Assembly (NCBI GenBank): GCA_023213395.1
Contig: CM041465.1
Span: 106,647,741 to 106,711,740 of the forward strand
Origin: Cycas panzhihuaensis
Taxonomy: Eukaryota > Cycadophyta
Reading direction: 5' to 3'
Length of the DNA stretch: 64,000 nucleotides
Made by a program: the position numbers and the translations under genes
Notes under the pieces: generated by a model
Seen by the model: only the letters and a program-made list of their open reading frames with translations
What the model was told of the DNA's origin: nothing
Database searches by the model: none
In this document: positions 11,601-21,554 of the stretch, one piece after another
Layout: every line of letters begins with the position of its first letter
Numbering within the stretch: position 1 is the stretch's first letter

Positions 11601-12789
11601 GCGATCTTCTGGAGGAGGTATACTTAGAGCAACCTCTCAATTACAAGGCACAAGGCAAGGAGCATTCAGTATGTCGCCTAAAAAAGGCATTATATGGCTT
11701 AAAACAAGCTCCAAGAGCATGGTACTCAAAGATCGATGATTACTTCTTGAGACATGGGTTTTATCGATCTACTTCAGATACTAACTTATATATCAAAGAT
11801 GAAAAGAACCATGCCATCTTTATTGTCTTGTATGTAGATGACTTAGTGATCACTAGCAATAACACTAAGATGATACAAATTCTCCATGATGACTTGAAGA
11901 GGAGTTTCGAAATGACTGATCTTGGACTTCTCCATTATTTCTTAGGTTTTGAGGTATGGCAACAGCCAGGCTATATCTTCATCTCCCAAGCGAAATATTC
12001 TTGGAACATTTTGCAGTGGTTCAGGATGCACGACTGCAAGCCAGCGCCTACACCAATGGAGAATGAAACTAAGCTTACTCTCAATGAGGAAGCTGCACCT
12101 ACAGATCCCACTCTTTACCAGCAGTTGATTGGTAGCCTCATTTATCTCACCAACACTCGACCGAATATTTCATTTGCAATTGGGATTTGTTCACGATACA
12201 TGTCTCAACCCAATCAGAAACATTGGAATGCAACTAAATGTATACTCAAATACATCAAAGGCACATTGCAGCATGGTCTTAAATATGCACATGATGAGAA
12301 CTTCACTCTAGAAGGGTTCTCAGATTCTGATTGGGCAGGTTGCCAGGATAGTAGGAGATCAACCTCGTGATACTGTTTTTCCCTTGGTTCGTGATTGTTT
12401 CGTGGGCGCAAGAAGCAACCCAATGTTACCTTGTCCTCCACCGAAGCAAAGTACAAAGTTGCAGTCAGCACAGCTTGTGAAGCTATCTGGCTACGACGGA
12501 TTCTTGGGGAACTTGGACTTGAGCAGGATCATCCCACCAGGATTTATTGTGACAATCAAAGTGTGCTCAAGCTTGCCAAGAACCCTGTATTTCATGCAAG
12601 GACCAAACACATTGAGGTTCACCATCACTTCATCAGAAAGCATGTGCAAAGTGGTGAGATCAACCTTTAATATCGACCAACAAAACAGCAGACAGCATAT
12701 ATCTTTACCAAGCCACTTGATAGAGAAAAATTTGTAAAATTTAGAGATGGTCTAGGGGTCCGACTTAACATTGTAAACAGTAAGGGGGG
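8605..12789 (+). pseudogene. Gag-pol polyprotein of element C (broken)
   Basis: The start ATG at 8605 opens MAAINMLNACTIRLTG, the same gag start as E. Order: UBN2-type gag; zinc knuckle CX2CX4HX4C (9343-9384); protease with DSRAT instead of the expected DSGA (from 9640); integrase with an HHCC finger near 10050-10160 and a DDE core (10240-10560); RT with YVDD (11831-11842); RNase H (12270-12670). In-frame stops lie at 8776, 9190, 9406, 9703, 10093, 10771, 11120, 12368, 12389 and 12668. One frameshift lies near 11010-11027 in the Ser-rich linker. Apart from that shift the whole protein keeps its frame. Several stops look like CAA/CAG/CGA to TAA/TAG/TGA changes. Intact members would encode the capsid and all replication enzymes. 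Confidence 0.93.
12782..12789 (+). promoter_or_regulatory. Polypurine tract of element C
   Basis: AAGGGGGG immediately before the 3' LTR. It is the primer site for plus-strand DNA synthesis. Confidence 0.88.
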
Positions 12790-13342
12790 TGTTAAAACTT
12801 ATGTTTACATGTTAAGACTATGTACTTTATTTTTCTTGTAATATTTGTACTTTTGTACTTTAGGGGTGACTTATCACTTAAGTGATAAAGTACACACCCA
12901 CATTCTTTTCTAGTGACACAACATTGTCACTAAAGGGTCAAATGGACCCCTATGCACTTTTGCTCACTTGAGAGCCCTAAAAGGACACATGTCCTACATG
13001 CAAGGCATGTACCTTGGATGTTTGACACTTGTCAAACATCTAATGCCTTAGGTCTCTCCTTTCACTCTATATAATGAGACCTCTCCTCATTGTTCTCATA
13101 TAGAGTTGGAGTTGTATTGTTATGTTGCCAGTTTGCTAATCAAACTGTTATTCATTTGGAGGTTGGACCAATTCCAACCCCTCATCTTTGGTATCATTTT
13201 CTTACTCCTCTTTTTCATGCTTTGTCTTGCTTATGTTTCAGCTTGGAGTTTCATACTTGTTTAGCATTTGTTGCTTTCTAGAACTAGAGTGAACCTAGCT
13301 TCTAGATCTTGGGATTGTAAGGCCATTAGGCCATTTTTCACA
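12790..13342 (+). repeat. 3' LTR of element C (553 bp)
   Basis: TGTTAAAA start and TTTTCACA end. It pairs with 5589-6139. It keeps the ACATGTCC bases that the 5' copy has lost (2-bp indel). Confidence 0.95.
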
Positions 13343-14019
13343 TAACAGCTCTTACAGATGTTGCAGCCAAACTACAATGGGAGATAGATGATGAAAAGAT
13401 TCGTGCAAGAATTATTTTGGTTACTGATCACTCCTTGCACAACTTGGTTAATGAAGAGCAACATGATACAACCTGGAAGGTCCTTGAAGTTCTCAAGAAA
13501 AACTTTGATACCAAGTCAAATTTAGAATTTGTTCATCTTGTTTTGAAAATGAACAAATTAAAAATGCAGAAGGGACGAGCTCACGAGACAATAAATCTCC
13601 TTCAACCAATCAAACAGGCAATTGATACAGATTTTAAAACCTAATGTATCACTTGGGCATTCTTGATCCAATCATGTCTATATGTCCCTGATTATAAAAA
13701 CTTGCTTGGAAGTCTTCAATCCAGTGGAATATTGAAGACACTCAATTTCGAAGCACTTGCCGAGAAGTTCATAGAATTTGACAAGACCTTTGATACCAAC
13801 TTTATATCCTCTGACTCTCTTCCGGATGCAGCCTTTGAGGTGGAAGAAGAAGTTTGCTATACAAAAAATCAAGGTCCCTCTCATGGAAGAGGAAATAACC
13901 GAGCAAGAGAAAGAGAAAGAAACATGGGAAATCGTCCACAAGGTCAACCAAACCCTCAGTCACAGTCTCGACAATCTCAAGGCCAAGGGCCACCTCAACA
14001 AAGAGCTAGACACTTATAA
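13343..14019 (+). pseudogene. Gag of element B, continuation after C
   Basis: Directly after the 3' LTR of C the gag of B resumes with a UBN2-like helical region (residues such as DVAAKLQWEIDDEKIRARI and TWKVLEVLKKNFDTKSN). A stop at 13642 is followed by a second ORF in the same frame from 13663. That ORF ends in an Arg/Gln/Gly-rich tail (GRGNNRARERER, QSQSRQSQGQG) typical of the region before a gag zinc knuckle. The knuckle itself is missing. A different frame over 13778-14113 also reads open but has no known motif. The match to copia gag is moderate. Confidence 0.75.
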
Positions 14020-14039
14020 GTTGGCCAAGTTCCAACCAA

Positions 14040-15829
14040 AACATGGAGCTCCATCATGGTACGATTCTTTCGTTCAACAACTCTATTCTGTTGTGGGGTA
14101 TACGGGACTGTAAATTCCCACTTAATACCATGATCGTAGTAGAATTGATTAAACACATGGTTGTCGTATTCCTTACCATTACCACTTCTTAAAGACTTTA
14201 TCTTCTTATCACATTCATTTTCCACCATCGCTTTCTAATCACGGAAGCAATCAAACACATCTGACTTATTCTTGAGAAAGTAGACCCAGGCCTTCCTGGT
14301 ATAATCATCTACAAATACAAGTATGTATTGAGCTCCTGATATAGAAGGGTTAGGAAGAGGACCCATTATGTCTGAATGAACAAGCTCCAACTTCTCCTTG
14401 GCTCTCCAGGCATTCTCCCAAACAAAAGGGTAGCAGTGATGCTCGCCATACATGCACCCTTCACACACACCATCTGAGCAGGAAACCGATGGCAATCCTT
14501 CCACCATCTTCGACCTCTTCAGTAGTGCAATAGTCATGTAGTTAAAGTGTCCTAGGCGATTATGCCAAAGTTTACTCACGTCATCGACACTAGCAACAAA
14601 GGCATAGGACTTCTTCTGAGATTGAAATTTCTCAAACACCCAAAAGTTGTCCCTAACTTTTCCAGTAGCTATGACAGCAAAGTTCTGTTTCGGATCCTTC
14701 ATTAGGCATTTATCATTGTAGAGCTCCACCTTCATGCCTTGTTTGTAGATTTCTCGCGCTGAAAGAAGATTCAACTGCATTTTGGGTACGTCGTATACCC
14801 TAATAAATTTTCCTCCTCTAATGGATACTTCGTCGATACCTTCCACCAACAAAACACGAGCATCTCCAAGGACAATTTCAGCACCACTTTGATTTTTGTT
14901 CATCGTATCAAAGTTGCGCTTCTAGTAGAAGATGTGCTTCTACACTCCAGAGTCAAGCACCCAATAATCTCTCTGATCAGATTCGACTGATAAGGCTTTT
15001 GCTTGGACGTAGTGAGTAGCAATGTTCTTCCCTTTGTCATCCTGGTTGACTTTGCACTTGTCACGATGCTTGAACCAACAGTTCTTCTCGCGGTGACCAT
15101 CCTTTTTGCAGCAATTGCATTGTCCATTGAATTTCTTCTTATCTTGTGTACTTTCTCCTAATCTCTGTGTGATCTTCTCCTCCTTAGCGGCCTCCTTCCT
15201 CTAAGTTTTCATGGCTAGGGATTGACTTGAATTAGAACCTCCAAACATTCTGTGATGCTTAAGCTTGGCATCCTCCGCTAGAATTAGGTTTTTAAGCCCC
15301 TCAAATGTTTATGCTTCCATCACCTCGTCTCCACCATAAATGGTCTAAAAAGTGGTGAACGCAGTCGACAGCTTCGACATGATTATAGCGAATAGCAAGG
15401 CATCATCAACCGAGTTCTACTTTAGTTCTTCTAGCTTATTCTTCAAGTCTGTGATTTTATTAAGGTAGGAGCTGATGTTGTTCTCATATTCCATACGTGA
15501 ATTAAGCAACTCCAACATCAGGGCAAGACACCTATTCGTCTTCTTCTTCTTAAATGTATCACACAGTTTTGTCCATATTTCATTTGGTTCATCCAGATTC
15601 TGAACCAAAGATCTCTGGTCTGGCGCCAACGACAGTTTCAACAATCCCACGACCATAAATTTCTTCTCTTCAAGACGAACACGCTCTTTTTATGGTCCAA
15701 TGGAATCGCGTCCACCTTAGCCTTGTTGATTCCCCAGAGTTGATTCACCATCATAATGAGCTCCATATTGGCCTTCCACTCGTTGAAATTGTTACCATTG
15801 AAAATAACTTTGGGCATAAGGTGCTCCAT
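14040..15829 (-). pseudogene. Gag-protease-integrase remnant of element D
   Basis: The start at 15829 gives MEHLMPKVIFNGNNFNEW, a typical copia gag opening. A frameshift near 15640-15660 leads to the rest of gag (15656-15417: LNKITDLKNKLEEL). A zinc knuckle CNCCKKDGHREKNC follows near 15100, then protease with VLDSG near 14950. Then comes the integrase ORF 14903-14235 with the HHCC finger (KLWHNRLGH ... CEGCMYG) and the first catalytic Asp in VHSDIMG. The DDE core continues to YTPQQN near 14100, then the element is cut off. Stops include 15416, 15185 and 14234. The family differs from A/C/E and from F. Confidence 0.87.
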
Positions 15830-17333
15830 CTCGAGAAATGGGCTTCAATATATGTTAAACTATGTCAAAATGAATGTCTTCAGGACAAAAATGCAACCAT
15901 GTGTCCTCCTCTAGCTTAAGGGCACACTCTGGAGGGCAACAAACACCGATTAGGCATTCGTTGAGCGAGTCACCGACTGTTTTCCCTCACAAATGGCCAA
16001 CAAATGCCTTTAAATCCTCTTTAAAAAGTCAAAAAACAACCCTTAAGGCACTTAAAAAGGTGCTCCAAGAACAAAGGACGGCACCACACGACTATATTGC
16101 ACGGTCTCCAAGTCAAAACACGAATAAATACTCCTCGATCCGCGCTCAAAACAACTCAAGGAGGCTTCAATCACTTCACACTATGAAGAAATATGATATA
16201 TCAATGGTATAAAGGGCTCTTTTTATAATCTTTCATTAAGGAGAATATGCCAAAAGGCATATTCCAAAAAGTGTGACTTTATATGGACAACTGCACCTCT
16301 TCACTAAACCCACGTGCTATAATCTTTTAATTTAACATTTCAAAGATGTTACTAAGGTTGTAACTTAGTGAAAGAACACCAAAGAAAAGTTGCCCACGTG
16401 ATATGAGAGGACACGGTTGTCGTATTACACTCATGGGTTGTGCACTCCAAACGGACCAGTGACTGGTATTCGGCTTCCAACACATCGTACAGCTGGTAAA
16501 TAGCCTAAATTCAGTCTAGCACTCCTTACACACACCTAGCTGACATATATATGCGCCCAGCCAGTCTTAAAGGAGCCACACATACTCTTAGGTGCACCCA
16601 ATCAGCGCAGGAAGTGCCCAGTCAACATAAATTCAGCCCAGCCAGCATTTAATGGACCCAGAATAGCAGAAAAAAGGCCCAACCAACTTTCAAACATGCT
16701 CAGGCATGATAATAAGAGCCCAACCAACCTCAATATGATTGTTCTAAGCTTATTTTGTGCACACAAGTCTCCAATATCCTCAAGAAATAGAAAATTTTCA
16801 ATAAAATAGTCTTCTACTACTGTAAACTTCAACCCAGCACTTATATTCAGACAGAAAACCGCCAATACAAGCTCCAATCACGTCCACAGGTGCTACATGG
16901 AGGTTTGATAGCAAGCATTACCCAAGAAACAACCTTATTTTATCAATTGTTATGATATTTTGATGAGAAATATAAAAGACTTACGCGTACACAGGCTTGG
17001 TTGTCCTCATAGTTATTGAATCGTCATCAGTACGTGCTTCGTTGGCTTGAATAACTATAACAGATCATCAACTAGCTTCGGATGACCCCCAACGAGCCAA
17101 CTCCAACCACAAACATGACCTTCACGCTTAAATATTGACTCCAATAAACCCTTATGCTTTGTTGAATAATGATTTTCACTGCTTCAACCACCATTGATAT
17201 GCTATGCCTGCTTTTGCATGTTGCTAGAGATGATGGACCCTCAGAGCAAGTCCTGAGTTTGACTGCTTCACCCAGCAACCGGTGATCTCACTGCTCCGCT
17301 CAACGTCAGGCTTCATCTGCGTATGATCTTACA
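15830..17333 (-). other. 5' leader of element D
   Basis: A 1.5 kb non-coding leader. Between about 16550 and 16830 a CCCAGCCAG/CCCAACCAAC-like motif recurs six or seven times at irregular spacing on the plus strand (near 16556, 16588, 16616, 16634, 16677 and 16718). ORFs here have no domain match. Confidence 0.55.
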
Positions 17334-17345
17334 GCTCTGATACCA
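17334..17345 (-). promoter_or_regulatory. Primer-binding site of element D
   Basis: The minus strand reads TGGTATCAGAGC, a perfect complement to initiator-Met tRNA, directly next to the LTR. Confidence 0.9.
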
Positions 17346-17699
17346 TGTTTGGGAATATGAAATCACACAAGTATGTTCCCATCTGCAGAATCTTTAACCA
17401 TACACAACAAGCAACAAAGAAAACACATAGAATACAAATGCACAGTACACAGGATTTATGTGGAAAAACCCTTTCAGAAAAAAACCCACCACAAAAGATC
17501 CTTATGGATCACATTTATTATTCCACAATGATTTAATACATTGAATACACAAGGCCTCAAGGCTTTTATACTCTGCCAAGAGGTGTCATCCGATTAGGGT
17601 TGTGACCCTCCGAATAAGTCGCACCTTTTCGCTTAATCACCTTAGTTAAACCATATTAACATTAACATAGTGGCTTAACAATTAACTGCCACGTTAACA
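17346..17699 (-). repeat. 5' LTR of element D (about 354 bp; outer end inferred)
   Basis: On the minus strand it begins TGTTAACGTGGCAG, has a TATA-like GAGTATAAAAGCC in its middle, and ends CATATTCCCAAACA next to the primer-binding site. The outer end was chosen from the TG...CA rule, with no second LTR to confirm it. Confidence 0.6.
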
Positions 17700-19189
17700 C
17701 TTATTGATTGTCTATTACTACTTTAAGCCTGTTATTGAAGGGTCCACAGCCTATTTGAAAGAAGAAATCTGTCAAAAGCTTGTTTTTGTGATTGAATACC
17801 TAATTCTGTTTATGGAAACAATAAGTCCGTTTAAATCTATTTAAATGTGTTATGTGTATACACCCAAAACAAACAAAAAAACCATTTTGATTGTTTGAGT
17901 TCGTTTTAGCCCATTTAGCTACGTTCTTGAATAGTTCGCCGTCATTTTTAACCTCCATTTTCAAACCCATTTGGTTCTATTTTGATCAAGATGGACCCAT
18001 TTTCACTCCATTTCATTACAAACCCTACTTCCATTTTTTATCACAGTTGATCTGATTGTTTGCCTCTATTGTCTATGTAAACCTTGCGTCCAAGTCATGT
18101 TCCCCTGTTATGATAAGATTTCTAAACTCAATGGTAAATTTCTGCTAAAGATCTAGTTCTTTTGCATGTGAGCCACACCCCCTATTCCGTCCGCCCATGG
18201 AAATAGGAATCTTCCCGTATGTGCAAACCTTATATCTTCGTTTCGCGTGATCTGCCACCACTCTAGATGCGATTATGAAGTTGACCTTGGAAACCCTACT
18301 TGCGTGAAAATCCTGCACCTTCGAGGCTAGTTTCTTTGTGAGTAAGGCGTAGGAGCTCTTCTATTTGTCTGTTGATTACCCACTGCTCGAAACCATGCAT
18401 GTTAAGAACAATACCTACGATCTAGAATCTATTGCTAAAATTGCCGATCGAGTTTCCTGCTCCGAACATAGAACAACCTGCGTGGGTCATCTGCAAGTCG
18501 AGAAGCTTGAAGCGCCATCACCGAGCCATCGAGCAATGCCAAGATTTGAGATCTCAACTATTCACTTGCATGTGGTTGTCATTAAAACCCTCCATCTACA
18601 GTTTGCAGCCTATCCTCTATGCTACTTCAAATTTTTTGCCTAATTATTATCCTCTACAATTCTAAGGGATTGGACACTAAGTTGATCGAAGATAGGTATT
18701 TTATTGATTCATCGATTCAACTGGTATTTTATTGAATTTTGCAATTTTTTGGTCACTTGCACGTCAACAGTTAAACAACATGTTATTTCAAAATTTTTTA
18801 AGATATTTTTTTTTTTTAACAAAGTTTTCTAAAAATTTAAGCATATTGAAATTTCATTTGGAGTCCACATAGCCCCCTTGAGATAGCAGGCAATCATGTG
18901 TAGTTACCAGGCAATCAGGTGCTAAGCCTAAAAGGGGCCAAAGGCCCTCTAATTCATTTTTTTGATCATTTTAAGGTACCTATGCTCTTTTGCTTATATC
19001 TTTATAACTAGGAGTCTGATTTTCAAACCATCTCATTCGTCAAAATCTTGCTTTAGAGCACTTCAGTCTAGACTATGATCTAAGGTATTTTGGTGACTTT
19101 TTCATTAAGAAATCTTACTTCAAAGTTGATGCATATTTTTGGAGCTATGAAGAATATGAAAATGATGTGCATGAGTTCCTATACCTATT
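17700..19189. other. Unassigned stretch between elements D and L
   Basis: AT-rich sequence. Two overlapping ORFs at 18365-18665 show no known motif and no splice context. It may hold the missing 5' LTR of L in diverged form, or the 5' part of element I, but neither was recognisable. A 14-bp T run lies near 18808. Confidence 0.4.
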
Positions 19190-19207
19190 TTGATCGATTT
19201 TATCAGT

Positions 19208-20443
19208 AAAATGGAATCTCCTTTCCTTGTGCGTCCTCAACACCATGGGACAAATTATCCTTGTTGGCCAAAAAGAATAAAATCCAAATTAGAAGAAAGA
19301 GGCTTATGGGAAATTGCCAATAAAGGATATGTCACACCACCAATTGCTAAATTAAGAGTTGATAGCAATAAGAGACATGAAGGCTATATTCAAATACAGA
19401 AGGATATACTAGCACTCAATTACATCTTTTCATATTTGGAAAAGGATGTATATTTGCAAATATAACAGTGCTCTTCATCAAAGGAAGTACTGGACAAGTT
19501 GAAAGATCTTTATTATATACCACTAAAAATGCCAAAGATCAATGTTCCATATATTTATTGCCAATGCAAATCATGCTCCAAATATGCTCCAGCCAATACT
19601 CAAGTAAAAGAAGAAGTTCAAGAAGAAAAGGTAAGCCAAACACCTAAAAAAAAGCTATTGAACAAGAAATTGGTGAAGTTGTTGAAAAAAAATCTGTTGT
19701 TGAAAAGGTTGTTGAAAATGAAGCTATTACTAAATTTGAAAAAGTTGATAATGGACTGGTTATTGAATTTGAATCTGTTGAATCCATTATTGATGAGAAT
19801 GTTGAGATTACTGCGTTTGAGAATGATGAAAATGAATCTATCACTACACTTGAGAATGATGAAAATGAATCTGTCATTGAAGAAGCTATTAATGAAGAAG
19901 TTGTTATAAATGAATCAAGTGATGTTTCTGATTTGCAAGTTGAATAAGACAAAGATTGAAATTGAAGTTGATTCCAGACTAGGAAAGCAAGAAGAAGAAA
20001 ATCAAGATGAAGAAAGAGAAGTTGTAAAAAAAGTTGAAACAGATGTTCTTGAAATAGAAACAAAAATTGAAATAGAAATTTCTAAAGCAAAAACAAAAGT
20101 TGAAGTAGATATACCTAAAACAACTTACTTGACAGAAACACTTGAAAAACCACAACAAACAGGTTACTTGATTCCATCTATAGGTATTTAGTATATTTAA
20201 CCAAAATTTAAATTTGACTTTGGATATTCTTTACAGCTAATGACAACACCAGTATTTTTAGACATAATGAGGTATATCGACATCAACAAGCATCACTACA
20301 TCAACAAGCATCATCATTACAGTCAAGAGCAACAAAGGCAAGTTGAAGAACAACAAAGCCAAGTTGAAGATCTAGATCTACTTGAAGATAAAATACCAAT
20401 ACCAGATATCATCTTCAAGAAGTTTCCAAGGATCAAATGTTGA
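19208..20443 (+). pseudogene. Gag-like ORF of element L with Val/Glu repeats
   Basis: The ATG at 19208 gives MESPFLVRPQHHGTNYPCW, a copia gag pre-domain, followed by KLEERGLWEIANKGYV. The UBN2-like part has one stop (19463). From about 19600 the protein becomes acidic and repetitive, with ENDENES twice and VVEK/VVEN units. The frame changes from 2 to 1 at the A8 run (19646-19653) and back to 2 around 19950. The part from 19955 is rich in EIE/EVD units and ends with a His/Gln-rich stretch (HHYSQEQQRQ). No zinc knuckle is visible. The acidic segment could be a coiled coil or disordered. Function unknown beyond the gag start. Confidence 0.6.
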
Positions 20444-20489
20444 AAACTCAAATATATATTGATGTATCAAAGTGTGCATTAAGGGGAAG

Positions 20490-20818
20490 TGTTGGAATCT
20501 CAAATTATTGATAATGCCCATTTAATGTAATTAGTTAAGCTATAGGTCATGTATGATTAATCAACATAAAGGCCAAATGTGATCGGTTGTAAATGAGCCA
20601 CATATGCCCACAACATGATTATAAGTATACCTACATGGTGAGATGTATGATGTATGAGAGATAATGAGATGAGAGATTAGTATGAGGGTGCAAGATTTTG
20701 AGATTAGATTTGAGATATGATTATGATTTTGATATGTTGACCTCCATTATGGCATTACTCTAATGTTATTCTATTGATCCTGGTTATGCTATATTGTATG
20801 TGATTAATATTTCTAACA
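20490..20818 (+). repeat. 3' LTR of element L (329 bp)
   Basis: TGTTGGAATCTC start after a purine tract and TTTCTAACA end. It is followed by integrase coding sequence of element I, which fixes the right boundary. Confidence 0.7.
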
Positions 20819-20958
20819 TTTCTCTTGAAGGAAAAGTCACAAGCTTTCACCTACTTCAAAAATTTTAAAAAGATGGTGGAAAATGAAAGTGGTTTCAAAA
20901 TTAAGGTCTTGTGAACTGATAATAGTGGAGAATATACCACAAATGAATTCACACAATT
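20819..20958 (+). pseudogene. Integrase fragment of element I, before K
   Basis: This reads FLLKEKSQAFTYFKNF and then ESGFKIKVL, a stop, TDNSGEYTTNEFTQF. These match the middle of the copia integrase core around the second catalytic Asp (TDN). The stop is where Arg is expected (CGA/AGA to TGA). The fragment is cut by the LTR of K at 20959 and continues at 26549. Confidence 0.85.
20954..20958 (+). repeat. Left target-site duplication of K
   Basis: CAATT, exactly repeated at 26549-26553 after the 3' LTR. Confidence 0.92.
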
Positions 20959-21461
20959 TGTTGTGTTTCTAAGATTTCCCCCAGTTTGGTCGACTTTTAT
21001 TTGAGCAGTATTAAGGAGAATATTACCCAATTTGGCCGACTTTTATTTGAGCAGTATTAAGGAGAATATCACTCAATCTGGTTGACTTCTATTTGAAGTA
21101 TTTTGATCACTAAAAATAAGAAGCTTGGGTCGCATCCCAAACCATCTTCGGAGGTCCTTTTGGCTGCATATTTTCGGTTCTAGGGCTACAATTAGCTCGC
21201 CCATTTGGGGGTTGTAGTTTGGAGGGTTCCTCACCTCGAAGAGGCAAGCTCACTTCTTCAAGAAAGATTGGTATTTTGTTATAATTTCGTTCTATTTTTG
21301 GTATTATTTGATAATAAAGATTATTATTTACTTTTGTGGATTCTATAATTCCTGTTCCTTATTCATTTTCCTGTTGAATAACATCTAGTTATTGTCTTTC
21401 TATGGATTATTACCTTCATTTTTTAGAAAAATTGCTATAAAAGTAGAACTAGATCACTTCA
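20959..21461 (+). repeat. 5' LTR of element K (503 bp)
   Basis: TGTTGTGTTTC start and GATCACTTCA end. It holds about 2.5 copies of a 46-bp direct repeat near its start (GACTTTTATTTGAGCAGTAT at about 21008 and again about 46 bp before). Confidence 0.93.
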
Positions 21462-21463
21462 AG

Positions 21464-21475
21464 TGGTATCAAAAC
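21464..21475 (+). promoter_or_regulatory. Primer-binding site of element K
   Basis: TGGTATCAAAAC, a Met-tRNA-type site two bases after the LTR. Confidence 0.8.
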
Positions 21476-21554
21476 TTCATTTCGAGGAGAAAGAAAAAAG
21501 GTGAAAGCTCAAAAAGGTTGAAATTTTTTTTCCCCCGAGGAAGTAGAAACAGAA

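Larger units (their letters stand above)
5589..13342 (+). mobile_element. Element C: full-length Ty1/copia retrotransposon (7754 bp)
   Basis: All parts are present in order: 5' LTR (5589-6139), primer-binding site (6142-6153), 2.45 kb leader, one gag-pol frame (8605-12789), polypurine tract (12782-12789) and 3' LTR (12790-13342). The LTRs differ at roughly 17 of 551 positions by eye (about 3 percent), so the insertion is moderately old. The domain order gag, protease, integrase, RT, RNase H defines copia. The polyprotein has several stops and at least one frameshift, so the copy is inactive by itself. It sits in the gag of element B. Confidence 0.96.
3171..14040 (+). mobile_element. Element B: copia-type LTR retrotransposon, 5' part, interrupted by C
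   Basis: A primer-binding site at 3456-3467, a long leader, and gag starting at 5406 define the 5' part of a plus-strand element. Gag is cut at 5588 and resumes at 13343, on the far side of element C. The 5 bp on either side of C are CAACA and TAACA, consistent with a target-site duplication carrying one change. B stops near 14040, where it abuts minus-strand element D. Its pol and 3' LTR are not in the window. The 5' end of the LTR is a guess. Confidence 0.75.
14040..17699 (-). mobile_element. Element D: Ty1/copia retrotransposon, 5' part, minus strand
   Basis: Read on the minus strand: LTR (17699-17346), primer-binding site (17345-17334), 1.5 kb leader, gag, zinc knuckle, protease and the first two thirds of integrase. 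It then stops near 14040, where the sequence turns into plus-strand gag of B. RT, RNase H and the 3' LTR are missing. B lost its 3' end at the same place, so a deletion or recombination probably joined the two. The junction is uncertain by about 20 bp. Confidence 0.88.
19190..20818 (+). mobile_element. Element L: gag-only, probably non-autonomous LTR element
   Basis: A copia-like gag start (19208), a long acidic repeat region and a His/Gln-rich tail lead directly to a polypurine tract (AAGGGGAAG, 20481-20489) and a 3' LTR (20490-20818). There is no protease, integrase or RT between them. After the LTR the integrase of element I begins. The 5' LTR was not found, so L is either 5' truncated or too diverged for me to see it. 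Confidence 0.65.

Noticed and set aside
18365-18665. Two overlapping ORFs between D and L
   Set aside because: No motif, no splice or promoter context, and both end in low-complexity text.
19644-20063. 139-residue Ser/Phe-rich ORF on the minus strand
   Set aside because: It is the exact complement of the acidic repeat part of the L gag. GAA/GAT repeats give an open antisense frame automatically.
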